Source: Cristatella mucedo (Eukaryota; Bryozoa; Phylactolaemata; Cristatellidae). Taken from it: a stretch of DNA of 64,000 nt. Shown piece after piece: positions 45,871 through 56,889 of this stretch (positions within the stretch are counted from its first letter, which is position 1; each line of letters opens with the position of its first letter). The stretch lies in NCBI GenBank assembly GCA_009760855.2, contig WPIO01000114.1, positions 998,501-1,062,500 on the forward strand, read 5' to 3'. The notes beneath the pieces are model-generated. The model was not told the origin of the DNA. It did no database searches and worked only from the letters and a program-made list of their open reading frames with translations. A program made the translations under genes and the position numbers.

Positions 45871-47375
45871 ACGGAAGACAATGCTGTGCCATCTTGCCTC
45901 GTGTCGAAAGCCTTGGAATAATCTGTGCAAAAGTCAGCTGAGAGTAGAAGAAGAGGAGGTAAATCCGTTTAGAAAATTTTCGCAATGCTTTGAATAAACT
46001 CCAATAATTTAAACATGACTGCACTCTCTGTCTCTGCCTCTGTCTCCGGCTCAACAGTCGCAGAAGAAAACACTTTACCATATTGCAGCCAGATTGGAGG
46101 ACGCCGTCTAGCCGTGTGGTGCAAAGACAAATATTAATATCAATATTAAAAAATCACTTGGTGAAGCAGCCTAATAGATCAGAATCTTTTTCTAGGCGCT
46201 TAGCTTATGCTGCAAATTAAGGACAATTCAGTGGTTAGTAGTGGCATGCTCAATAAACAACATGAATAACAGGGTTAGGGATAACTTGCTTAGGGTCATC
46301 GTGGAAGTGTGGTTAGTGGCAATATGCAACAGTGTAAGCTCCCACAAGCAAATGAAGTATGAATCACAGAAGCCCGCTAAATAATGTGCTAATAGGTGCA
46401 TTTTTAGTTTCTTTTAAAACGTGGTCTAGTCGGGATATGTTCTGACGGAAGTCTTTTGTGAGTTCCAGGCTTTGGGAGCATACGAACTAAATTTACGGTC
46501 TCACAAGGATTTGTAAGTTTGTAGGAGGCATATGTGAGCATTAAGACTAGGAAAAGCTGTTTGATGACACTTAGCCCGATGGGACAGTAGATCTGACAGG
46601 TATGCTTGAGCTAAAGAATGAAGGGCTCTAAAACGGAGCCGCAAAATCTTTAGGATGATGGGTTGCTTGGCTGGTTGCACTTGCAGGTCGACGAGATGTG
46701 ATGTGGTGTGTAGATTACAAACCATGACAGACCAGCCTAGCTGACTTGTTTTGGGCCACCTTTGAGTGCGTGATTCCACAGGCCGGTAGACCATCTGGCA
46801 GTGAGTTTCAGAAGTCAAAGCGGGATGTCACAAATACATCAACCGACTTGGATGAGGTATCCCAGTCTAGGAAATCTGGATTTTTAGCAATGCAATGTAG
46901 CTAAAATTAGGCAGACTTGATTGCAGAGCCGAACAGGTCGTCTAACGAAAGGTCACTTCGAATTACAGCACGTAGATTTCGTGCAGATTCTACAGGAGGT
47001 AAGCTGGCAAAGCCAATTTTAAATGTTAGCCTTTCCAATTTCCGAGTCACACTTAATCGGCTCAGCTCGATGAAGTTGGTTTTATCGTCATTCACTTGAA
47101 AATAATTCGCAGCTATCCACGAAGGGAGGTCATTTATGCAGGCAGCAAGCGAATTGCGAGAAATTGAATAGCTATTGGTCTGGCAGGGATCAAAGCAAAA
47201 GTAAAAGTGAGTATCAACCATGTGAAATTGAAAGCCTAGATGGCGCTTGGCAATCAAATCGGGAGAGGAAGAATGTAAACCATGAAAAGAACAGGACCAA
47301 ACACGTAGAATGGATGTACCACACATTTAAGAGATTTGATCGGATGATCTCCATCCTATCATGTCAATACTCTGG

Positions 47376-47566
47376 AATCTTGGAGAGTTGTGATGGCACA
47401 CTAGGTAAGGCGGTTGCTTTAAAGGACCTCGGTCCCGAGGTCGTGGGTTCGATTCCCACGGTGGGAGATTCTTTATCGCCTCTGAAAGCGGTGGTGATAG
47501 CCGTAAAAGGCTCTTCTGTCGCTATACAAAAAGAGGCTGTTTATTCAGATAGGATCTGCTGCTGAG
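47376..47566 (+). mobile_element. tRNA-derived SINE S1, copy 3 (best preserved)
   Basis: GTGATGGCACACTAGGTAAG (box A), GGACCTCGGTCCCGAGGTC (anticodon-arm-like), GTGGGTTCGATTCCCAC (perfect T-arm stem with box B). The SINE body follows: CTTTATCGCCTCTGAAAGCG, GTGATAGCCGTAAAAGGCTC TTC, GCTATACAAAAAGAGGCTG. The body after the tRNA part is repeated at 9238, so this is a SINE and not a tRNA gene. Inserted in the minus-strand A element. Confidence 0.88.
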
Positions 47567-47579
47567 ATAGGACCTGAAC

Positions 47580-47731
47580 CATAATAATAATAATAATTCG
47601 CTTGATAAAGCGCCCTCAGTGAACTTAATCTCTCTCTAGGCGCTTTACATTTGCTGTAAAGTGAAATGCAATTGAATGGTAAGTAAAATCATGCTTGGAA
47701 AACAAACGAAATGAAGAACTTGGTTAGGGGT
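47580..47731 (-). mobile_element. LINE family A, short 3' end inserted into an older A copy
   Basis: ATAATAATAATAATAATTCG, hairpin (AAAGCGCCCTCAGTGAACTT), UTR to CTTGGTTAGGGGTAG. The host element reads CTGAACCAT before it and CCATAG after it, so CCAT is a plausible short target duplication. Confidence 0.85.
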
Positions 47732-48840
47732 AGCCATAGCAATGAAGTCCCATTATCGCCAAGGCGAGATTAGAGGTGCTCAAGAAAGACTTTGTGATCG
47801 ATAGTATTAAACGCTTCTTAAGGATCGAGCAATACCGGCAGAGATACTCCGCCAAGGTCTGCATTCCTAAGTAAGTAGTTATACACCCAAAGCAATGTTG
47901 ACTCTGTAAAGTGATTAGCTCTAAAACCAGAATCCAACTTACTAGCTTGATTTGCAGCTTCAATATATGAGTTCAGGTGGTCTGCCACGATTTGTTCCAG
48001 TGTCAATGATCAGAATGGTAGAAATGAGAGTGGGTGGTAATTGCTCAAGTTCTGTGCTTCTGGTTTCGCTTTCTTAAGTGGTACGACTACAGCGTTTTTG
48101 AGATTTGCTGGAATGTGACCTGAGGCTAACGACATACTAATAATTTTATTTATGCATGGCAGCTACAGACCAATGCAACGTAGTAGCAGGGCGGTGGGAA
48201 TATAATCACAAGAATTGAATGTCTTTTTTATTGAGATATTGACTTCAGGACGAGTTACTAGTGACCACCTTGATTGTAGATATTGAGATGCTGCAGGAAT
48301 TTGAGGGACAGCATTCTAGTGGGGATGCTGTCATCGTTGGGATGGACTCCCAGATCTTGTCTATCTTCTGGACAAAGAAGCTTGAGAAGCGATCAGCTAG
48401 ATCATCACAGGGATCGTTGGGTAAGGAGCTAACCTGGAAGCGGTTGAGGATGTGGTTGATAGTCACCATATGAATTTTTGGAATTCCTTATGCGATTCAA
48501 CAATATTTGTATAGAAGCTAGACATGGACTTTTGCTAGAATCGATTGTTAAGACCTCCAGTTGTCCTCGTACGCCTGTCGATGAAGAATATGTGCTCATC
48601 TTTTGTAAGCTTTTCAAACGTGTCCTTAGAAGGCCTAGCTAGCTTAATGTCTGTTGCAAAGTAAAGGCCGTCTGGACGAGGGTGCACAGAAGGCTTAGTC
48701 AGAAGGGAAAACGCTTGAAGCATGTCAGCTAATGTCGTGTTGAGCGATCTACCAAAGATAATAGGTTTGAAGGGGTAATGTAATGCAATGTAATGTATCT
48801 CCGTCAGTAACTCCACAAAGTCATAAAGACCATGTGGGTG

Positions 48841-49617
48841 TTACGCAGGAGAGTTTTGTATAGCCCACTCACAGCCTAAGCTGCTTTCGGTACGCATTCG
48901 GTAGCCAACAGACTTCGTCTCACGCAACAAAGAGAAAGTGGGAAGCATATTGGAGTTAGGAGAGCAGTTGAGGTAGTGAGAAGCATAGAAGTAGCAGTTC
49001 AGGACCGCCGAAAAAGATGTGCCATAGTCGGCAGTTGCAGAGTAGATGTCTTTGCATAAGAATTGTGGAAGCGAGTTCCACAGTCTAGGACCTGCAGAGC
49101 TAAAGCTTCTGTCGCCAACTGTCTTTAAGCAGAGGAATGGGACGGCTAATTTATTGTCCACACAGGACCTGAGGGTGTGAACAGGCTGAAACTGATGCAG
49201 CAGTTTAGCGAGGTACGAAGGAGCCAAGTCGTGGCGGGCCTTGTGGGTCAGCATAAGAACTTTGCTCTGTATCCTTTGCTCAACCGGCAACCATCCTAGC
49301 TCTTTCAGCAAAGGTGACACGTGCTCAAACCACTGGGACTTGAAGACCAGCCTTGCAGCCATATTCATAGTCAGCTGTAGTGGCTTAATAGCTTTCTTTG
49401 GTAGCTTTTGGTCTTTTAATCCAGCCACACGCTTAGGGTGTCCTATAATAAGCAGTTCGGTTTTATCGTCATTTAATTTCAGGAAGTTTTCCGACATCCA
49501 GGATCGAATATCGGCAAGGCAAGCATTCAGTTTCTTAGTTGCTGCAGCAGATTCCGACAGTTTAAATGACAAATATAACTGAGTATCGTCAGCATAGAAG
49601 TGACACGGATTGAACAC
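48841..49617 (-). pseudogene. family B RT C-terminal ORF, 258 codons
   Basis: Begins at the deletion joint ([17 protein letters not shown], catalytic Asp pair intact) in a different frame from the upstream ORF. It continues with LADIRSWMSENFLKLNDDK and GHPKRVAGLKDQKLPKKA (second deletion joint). The C-terminal domain follows: MNMAARLVFKSQ, KELGWLPVEQRIQSKVL, FSSAGPRLWNSLPQFL. It stops at NSPA. Overlaps the upstream ORF by 29 bases. Confidence 0.85.
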
Positions 49618-50905
49618 GATCAGACAAGTATGATTTAAACCACGCCAGTGCTTCTTCTGCCAGACCGATCCTTGTTCTCAGTCGTTCAAGCAGAACTTCG
49701 TGATCAATGGTTTCGAAGGCAGCAGACAGATCTAGCAGAGCTAGGGCAGTGACATTCCCGTCGTCGTTGCCACGTAGAATGTCATTGTTAACACGGAGGA
49801 GAGCAGTTTCAGTAGAGTGCTGTTTCTTGAAACCTGATTGAAATATTTCTGACATTCCATTATTTTCAATATGTTCAACTAGCTGCTTAGCAACAATTTC
49901 TTCAAGAATCTTTGATAAGAATGGAAGAAGGGATACTGGACGATAGTTTGCTAGGACCTCTGTGTCTAATCCAGGTTTTTTAAGAATAGGTCTAACGATT
50001 GGCGATTTGAAGGACTTGGGGATGACCCCTTTTCCCAAAGAAGCATTACAAATCTTGGTTATGGCAGGGCTAAGTTGGTCTGCAAGTGAAGACCACAGAG
50101 GTGAAGGTATAGGGTCTTCAGGAGACGAGCTCTTTTTGCTAGACCTTATTAAGGCAGCCACATCACAGGCAGAAACATCAGAGAACCTTTTAAGAAAGGT
50201 CACAGGTTGAGGAACGGCGATTGCTTTGGTCGGAGGGGGCTTAATGGAGGCACGAATGTGCACAATTCTTTCAGTAAAGAAGGCTGAAAACTTGTCGGCT
50301 GAGCCCTTAATATCTGGGGAGTCAGACCTGACAGCATTGGCCAGTAAATGGTTAACGGTCTTATAAATCTGTTTAGTTTCCGACTGGCAGGAATTCAGTT
50401 TTCTAATGAAAAAAGAAGCGCAAGCTTTTTTAAGCTTTCGTGTGTAAACTCGAAATAAAACGTGTTGGGCCAAACCAAGATTCTCCAGACATTCAAGAAA
50501 TGAGCGGACCTGGCTGTTGCTAGGGTTGTCAACGTGAATATTGAAGTCTCCTACAATCAGTAGCGGCCTGTGACGCGCAAATATTTTAGCGAAGAACTCT
50601 GAAAACTCCTCTATAAACAAGTTTAGACAGCCAGAAGGAGGCTGGTATATCACAACGGTGAGAGGCATTGCCTTTGATGAAGACCTGATAGCAACCGATT
50701 CAAACGATGACCCATGCGAGAAACTGCACATTTTATAGCCAAACGATTCGCGAACAACAATTGCAACCCTGCCACCAACCTTGTCAGAACGCATCGACTG
50801 ATAGAATGAGAACCTGGGTGGGGTGGTCTCGAAAATACAGCTACTGGAACAAGGCGTCATCCAGGTTTCGGTAAGCAGAAATGCATCTAGCTTCTCCTGG
50901 ACCAC
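49589..50905 (-). pseudogene. family B endonuclease/RT N-terminal ORF, deleted, 438 codons open
   Basis: Uninterrupted from LDAFLLTETWMTPCSSSC (catalytic Glu present) through VIYQPPSGCLNLFIEEF and VGDFNIHVD. At LGLAQHV/LFRVYTRKLKK the rest of the endonuclease (GGHNLDLVI ... SDH) is missing in frame relative to the 30-kb copy. The linker follows (SSSPEDPIPSPLWSSL), then RT blocks NYRPVSLLPFLSKILE, FKKQHSTETALLR, LLDLSAAFETIDHEVLLERL, SYLSDRVQS. The frame ends a few codons after the deletion that removes [10 protein letters not shown]. No active endonuclease or RT can result, yet the frame is otherwise undamaged, suggesting a recent insertion mobilised in trans. Confidence 0.85.
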
Positions 50906-52569
50906 CTGATCGCGGATAAGTAACCCCTTGGTTTTTAAAGAGCGGACATTTATTAGGCGGAATTTAAGAGGCTGTCCAACAACTGGGCGACGGCCATTAA
51001 GTGGCTCGTATTCTCTGCCGTTTGCGTCCGGCCTGGCGGACGCTGGCTCTTCGAATTTGAATTGGACCTAGGTAACGGCCGTGGGACGACGTTTCACAAC
51101 GTGTTGGGCTACAGCGGGTGGGCTACTACCGCAACAAGTACTATTTAGCGCTTTAAACTTACGAGTCGTAGGTTTGATAGCCGAGCTGTTGATGGGGCGA
51201 ACGCAGGATGCAGGTAGGTTCTCACTGACCCGCCGGAGAAGGCCCACTGGTAGGTATCGACTAATGGCGACATCGCATATTATGCATAGCAGGTCCTGTT
51301 TTGTGTAGCATATCCGAGGACAGCTCACTGAGAAGCAGAGGCGAGGCAGATATTATTGCACGGACATAATCGATGTCAACGGTATTGAGGTTTCAAGATT
51401 CACATGTGATTTTAGGAGTGGGAAGGAGGGCACACATGACTGACTTAATAAGATCTTTAGGTGGTCAGATAGCAGAATTAGGTATTGGCTGGTCATGAAA
51501 AATTGCAGTTGCATGAGAAAATATGGTCGATTGAGTGACCGTTGATGTGAGCAGGGATCTGCACGTGAGCCGCAAGAGACGATGACTCAGTCAATGCCTG
51601 ATATTTTGTGCTGAAGGCGTCATATAACCTGTCAAAGTGAATGCCAAAATCGCCCATTACGAGGAAGGATCGATTCCTTGCACCCAGAATCGAAATGAGA
51701 TTGGAGATATCCGGAATCAAGGAGGACTTTGTGCCTGGTGGGCGACAGACTATAGCCAGCATCAGTAGCTGGTTTTTGTGTGAAATCTGGACGATTGATT
51801 CAAATGACAGCTTTTAGGTTACTGTAAATGGCTTGTGGTCAAATTTCGGGTGCATGATATTAGCAACTCCAGTTCCAAACTTGATTGATGTATGGCGCGA
51901 AAGAACCAGAAACCAGCCGAGGTAGCGTTTTTAATTGTCTTGCAATTCAGTGATTTATTCCAAGTTTCAGTCAAGTCAAGCAGGTCGAGACAATTTTTAA
52001 AATTTAGTTATCTAGTTATTCAAGGATTATAGCGGATTGGGTGAGGATTTCACAGACAATGATCAAGCCTGAGGTTTAGCAGGCCTGAAGACTACGAAGC
52101 TAGAGAATCACAGCAGCGCTTTTGGGGAAACGTGCTCAGAGGTATGACGCAATGCTAGGAATACCAAAAAAGCGGGTACTTAGCTCAAAGTTCCCGCCAA
52201 ATCGCCTCTGTCTAAGATTGCGGTCGGGGCCACCTAGGCGGCTTCTGGGTGCCTTTTTTATTGCATCATTCGGGAGTCTTAGCAACAGCAACATATTGGA
52301 ATGCATTTGAACTACGATAAATAACCGATAATAGATGAGTGCGATCATAACTAACACACAAGTTGCTTGCAGTTGGCGTAGCAAGGCTGCTTCCAATTTT
52401 GGGACACAGCCACGTAATGGGATAAGCCTTTGAAGCCTACCGCTACGTAATTTGTTAAACACTAGAATTAAACGAAATCAGATTAAATTTAAACTGGTCT
52501 TAGCTGTACCGTATTTCATATGGGATGGTTGCAGAAGCTTCGGTTTTCCGAAGAATTCTGCAATGAATA

Positions 52570-53262
52570 AGAATGCTTGTGAACTTACTGCTTACTAGCC
52601 TACCAGCATGTGCGATCAGGCGATTGCAGCTGGTGCAAAACTCTGCAGCTAGGCTTGTCTGTCGTGAGCGTCGCAGTTGCCACATTACTCCACTTCTCGC
52701 CGACCTGCACTGGTTACCAGTCAAGCAACGGATTGACTTCAAGGTTTTGTCGCTCACTTTTAGGTCTCTTCATTCTATGGCTCCAGCCTATCTTTCAGAT
52801 ATACTACCCCATCAGGCAAAGCATCGTACCACTCGCTTTTCGGAATCCGACAGTCTAGAAATACCTCGTACAAACCTTAAATCCTTTGGAGACCGTGCAT
52901 TTAGCTCGTATGCTCCCACAGCCTGGAACTCCCTCCCGACCTGCATCAGAACATCCCCTGGCCTGACCACATTTAAAAGAAACTTGAAAACATACCTATT
53001 TAGGACGGCATTTAGTGGGCCCTTGTGATTCGTCCTCGATGTGCTTATGCGTGCTGACACTGTTCATGCTGCCACTAACCACATTTGCATGCTGACCCAG
53101 TACATGTAACCCCTAACCATGTTATTCATTTTGTTTGTTTTTCAAGCATGATTTTACTTACTATTCTATTGCATATCACTTTGCAGCAAATGTAAAGTGC
53201 CTAGAAAGAGATTAAGTTCTCTGAGGGCGCTTTATCAAGTGCAATATTATTATTATTATGTT
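52570..53262 (+). mobile_element. LINE family A, C-terminal coding and 3' UTR, young
   Basis: Starts GAACTTACTGCTTACTAGCC. Open to the normal stop at 53026 (GLPACAIRRLQLVQNSAARL, ADLHWLPVKQRIDFKVL, NLKTYLFRTAFSGPL). Full UTR, hairpin at about 53194-53232, and tail TATTATTATTATTATG. It lies head to head with the 5' end of the minus-strand A element. Confidence 0.92.
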
Positions 53263-53504
53263 GGAGAGCGATACATTCACTTATATAAATCCTCGTCTTT
53301 AATAGGTAATTACGTTTTAAAAAGTAAGTGAAAACCGTCTAAGAATAGAAATAGCGAAAATGCATAGCAGACTTTGAATCCTGGAGTCCGGCAGGCAATT
53401 TCTAATCGGAAAAAAATTGTGCCTAACCACCTGCTGAATTTGGCTACAAACGCCACTCAGCAATACATTGAGATGTGGCCCATTCTAAATGCTTGTATTT
53501 CAGG

Positions 53505-53868
53505 TTTATGCTCCCAAAGCCTGGAACCCGTTCCCGACCTGCGTCAGCACATCCCCTGACCTGACCACATTTAAAAGGAACCTAAAAACACACCTATTTA
53601 GGACAGCATTTAGTGGGTCCCTGTGATTCGTCCTCGATGTGCTTATGCATGCTGACACTGTGCATGCTGCCACTAACCACATTTGCATGCTGACCCCGTG
53701 CATGTCACCCCTAACCATATTATTCATTTCGTTTGTTTTTTCAAGCATGATTTTACTTACCATTCAATTGCATTTCATTTTACAGCAAATGTAAAGCGCC
53801 TAGAGAGAGATTAAGTTCTCCGAGGGCACTTTATCAAGTGAATTATTAATATTATTATTATTATTATC
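53505..53868 (+). mobile_element. LINE family A, 3' end
   Basis: TTATGCTCCCAAAGCCTGGA (YAPKAWN) to the stop after FSGSL, UTR, hairpin (AAAGCGCCTAGAGAGAGATT, CCGAGGGCACTTT) and (ATT)n tail. Confidence 0.92.
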
Positions 53869-53869
53869 A

Positions 53870-53980
53870 GGCACACCCTAAGATAACTTCACTTTTTCTC
53901 AGGCACTTTGCACATGCCTCGGGCTCGAGGCAGTGAACTCAGCCAGACCTAGGTCGGGGCGAGCATCTTGATTTGAAACT
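53870..53980 (-). mobile_element. tRNA-derived SINE S2, copy 5 (shortened)
   Basis: Minus strand: AAGATGCTCGCCCCGACCTA, GGTCTGGCTGAGTTCACTGC, CTCGAGCCCGAGGCATGTGC, AAAGTGCCTGAG. Box A part mostly lost. It sits directly at the ATT tail of the previous LINE copy. Confidence 0.75.
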
Positions 53981-54250
53981 TTCTGCCAGCTACAGGTTGC
54001 TTCGGTCTCACAGCACTCATATATAGGCTCGAGCATTAAGATGCCCAGACTATACGAATATTCCTCTGCACAGCAACTGTTAAAGGTTAAAAGGTCAACC
54101 GGGGCCGATGGATGATTTCACAACAAAGCCTTTTTCATCTTGCACTGGAAATACCTAGCTTGAGTCATTATGAATATCTGCAACTGTACAGCAAGATAGA
54201 ACTCCAGACAGACGCCTGCGAGTAAGCAGAGTCAGTCTGTGATACTTGCA
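53980..54250. other. unique sequence upstream of the exon candidate
   Basis: Nothing recognised apart from the pyrimidine-poor approach to the acceptor TACTTGCAG. Confidence 0.4.
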
Positions 54251-54251
54251 G

Positions 54252-54449
54252 GTAATTCCTGGTAAGCCACGTGTACTATTCTCTAAAAATTACCACCGTG
54301 AACGTCATAGTAGCCGTCGGGTTTGCATAAAGCTAGAGTGCATGCAATATTTTCCAGCACTTGATCAGGGGGTGCCATTTCCCGTGTGCAGTGGCACTGG
54401 TGAGGCTACAGAAATCTTTGCTCCGCTGGTTCCATTCGCATTTACTACG
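54252..54449 (+). CDS. putative exon of an unrecognised gene (paralogue at 24047)
   Basis: 198 bases, open, between TACTTGCAG and GTAGGT, phase 0 at both ends (66 codons). It encodes VIPGKPRVLFSKNYHRER, IKLECMQYFPALDQGVPF, PVCSGTGEATEIFAPLV and PFAFTT. It aligns with 24047-24250 in the same frame and to the same donor position, which argues for coding constraint or recent duplication. There are no TE features at its edges. I do not recognise the domain. Neighbouring exons of this gene are not found, so function is unknown; the phase-0 symmetry means it could be skipped or duplicated without shifting frame. Confidence 0.5.
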
Positions 54450-54459
54450 GTAGGTACCA

Positions 54460-54720
54460 ACTTGTCTTTTTAAAACAAAGTGGCTGGTAAGACTCTCTTA
54501 CAGCTTATGAAAATTGTCTAGAAATCAGTTGAGTTTTTTAAATACTATGCAACGGTGTTGGTGATTATAAAATCACATAATAGTTTAGAAAGTACTGAGG
54601 AGTAAGTTAGTTATACTATGATACCACAAATAGAAACTTGTGATTTTTGTCAGCCGCGGCTCAACTACAAGGCAAACACAAGCATCTACATCTCAATCGC
54701 CACGTTTTAAGTAACTAAAT
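54460..54720. other. unique sequence, nothing recognised
   Basis: The first ~60 bases after the exon donor resemble those after 24250 (AAAACAAAGTGGCTGGTAAG against AAAACTGTATGGCTGATAAG). Confidence 0.4.
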
Positions 54721-54721
54721 A

Positions 54722-56262
54722 ATCATAATAACGACGATAATAGGGCACTTGATAAAGCGACCTCAGAGAACTAAGATTCTCTCTAGGTGCTTTACATTTG
54801 CTGCAAAGGGAAACGAAATTGAATGGTAAGTGATTTCAGGCTTGATAAACAGCATGAATAACACAGTTAGGGGTGAGAAGCAAAGAGTAAGCTTGCTCAG
54901 TGTCCACACCCAAATGCGCATGAGTAAGAATCACAGGGACCCACTAATTGCGGCTCTAAATAGGTGGGTTTTTTAGTTCTTTTTGAATGTGGTCAAGTCA
55001 GGGGATGTTCTGACACAAGTTGGGATGGAGTTCTAGGCTTTGGGAGCGTGCGAGCTAAATACACAGTCTCCAAAGGAAATGAAGTTTGTACTACGTATTG
55101 GTAAACTGTTGGATTCCCACAAGCGGCTGGGACGATGTTGGCCTGGTGGGGGAGTAGATTTGAGAGATAGCTTAGAGCCAAAGAATGAAGTGACCTAAAA
55201 GTGACCGAAATAACCTTGAAGTCGATCCGTTACTTGACCGTTAGCCAGTGCAGGTCATCGAGAAGTGGTGTGATGTGGCAACTGCGACGCTTATGACCGA
55301 CAAGCCTAGCTGCAGAGTTTTGCACCAACTGTAGTCGCCTGATTGCACGTGCAAGTAGGCCAGTAAGCAGTGAGTTACAGAAGTAAAGACGGGATATCAC
55401 GAATGCATGGACCAACTTAAACGTGGTATACTTATCTAAACAAGCCCGAATAGTATTAATGTTAAGTAGCCAAAAATAGGCAGACCGGCTGTGGAGCTGA
55501 TGTATTTGTCTAAGGAGAGGTAACTTTGGAACAGGATACCTAGATTGCGAGCTGATTCAACAGGAGATATGCTGGCAGAGCCAATTTTGAGCTTAAGCCT
55601 TACCAATTTCTGAATTACCCAGGGTTTTCCAATAACTATTAATTTAGTTGTATCATCGTTTAGCTTTAGAAAATTTGCTGTTTTCAGTGTGCGGATGTCA
55701 TCGGTACCTGCAGCAAGTGAGTCGTGAGAATTCGACGGGCCCGAAGGCTAGGAGGTATCAAAGCAAATGCACAATTGAGTGTCATTCGCATAGAAGTGAA
55801 AGCCTAGATTGCGCTTGGCAATCACATCAGCAAGAGGGAGAGTATACACTGTGAAGAGAACCGGACCTAGCACGGAGCCCTGAGGTACCGCATATTTCAG
55901 AGGTTCCTCAGATGATCTTTGTCCATTCACGTCAATACTCTGGAGTCTCCCACTGAGATAGAATTGCAGAGCAGTGCCAGTAATACGCAGGCGAGATGAG
56001 AGGCGCTCTAAAAGAACTTTGCGATCAATGATATCAAAAGCTGCCGAAATATAGAGCAAAACAAGCAGAGACATTCTAAAATGGCTGAATTCCTAAGTAG
56101 GTCATTGAATACCCTTAGCAAGGCTCACTCTGTGGACTGATTAGCTGTAAAGCCAGACTGTAACTTACTAGAGAGGTCTGAAGTTTCGACATATGAATTC
56201 AGCTGGTCTGCCACAACCCGTTCCAGTGTCTTTGATAGGAATGGTAGAGGGGAAACTGGGCT
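54722..56262 (-). mobile_element. LINE family A copy, 5'-truncated
   Basis: Minus strand: ATT-like tail and hairpin (AAAGCGACCTCAGAGAACTA), UTR, C-terminal domain 55415-54993, RT core 56074-55748 ([57 protein letters not shown]; catalytic YADD is YAND). It ends near the LPFLSKTLE equivalent at 56262. Confidence 0.9.
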
Positions 56263-56853
56263 AAGATTACACAGACTTATCAAACACAAATTAAAATCCC
56301 GGAGAGTTTAGCATGTATTCATTGTTAGTGATATATGCGTAATGCAGTTAGACTTGCGAGCTTTGTTGGCAACCAGCTAAGACGCATAGCTTCACTAACG
56401 ATTTGCATTCAGCTACATCGGAAATGCCTAGTGACCCGAGGCTTAATTCCGATTTAAGGTATACCATCAGGGAATGCATTCACAAGAGAAGTAGATGTCC
56501 AGATAGCCTGTTCGTTTCCCCTCGTAATTTTTTCTAAACTCTTCCTGCCACTTAGAGCATTAACAGACCTAATACTTGTAAGCATTATGTTGCTTCTGGA
56601 GCAATTGCAAGTCTGATAAGATGGCGAGCAAGGGCTTTGTGTGCCAATGGTATCTGACCACATGGTAATGCAACATGTGAATTCTGGATTGGTACCGTAA
56701 GAAATTATTTTTTTGTCTTTTCGATGCAACCAGATTTTTTAGGAAATAGCTGGTTAGAAACGGTGAGCTTTCGGGAATTAGAGCCTAATAATTCGTCCAC
56801 TTGTAGAAAAATAATTTCAATTATTTGCAAAGCTCCTATTTAGTGTCTTAAGA

Positions 56854-56889
<36 letters not shown>

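Larger units (their letters stand above)
48777..51321 (-). mobile_element. LINE family B, internally deleted type, nested in family A
   Basis: Complete insertion. The (ATTAC)n-type tail is at 48777-48796, then the 3' UTR, coding 48841-50905, and a 5' region to about 51321, where the host A sequence resumes exactly (CTCTGCTTCTCAGT equivalent). It has the same two internal deletions as the 29.7-kb copy, with identical joints, plus a third in the endonuclease. The 5' part 51080-51310 carries the segment that is inverted at 29569. Confidence 0.9.
46135..52470 (-). mobile_element. LINE family A, near full-length, split by three later insertions
   Basis: Minus strand, in plus order: 3' tail and UTR 46135-46500; C-terminal and RT end 46500-47375 (FQFHMVDTHFYFCFDPCQ replaces the YADD block); then a SINE S1. 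A 14-base remainder (GAGATAGGACCTGAACC) is followed by an inserted A copy. RT front 47732-48120 (ADHLNSYIEAANQASK) and linker 48245-48776 precede an inserted B element. The endonuclease part is 51322-52010 (CRPPGTKSS, MGDFGIHFD), and the 5' region with a basic stretch runs to about 52470 (LGGPDRNLRQRRFGG, FFGIPSI). Without inserts the length is about 3.45 kb, matching the copy at 25330. Older than its insertions. Confidence 0.87.

Noticed and set aside
47392-47467. Genuine tRNA gene
   Set aside because: The T-arm is perfect, but the following ~100 bases recur at 9238-9425 and 6753-6915, so it is the head of SINE S1.
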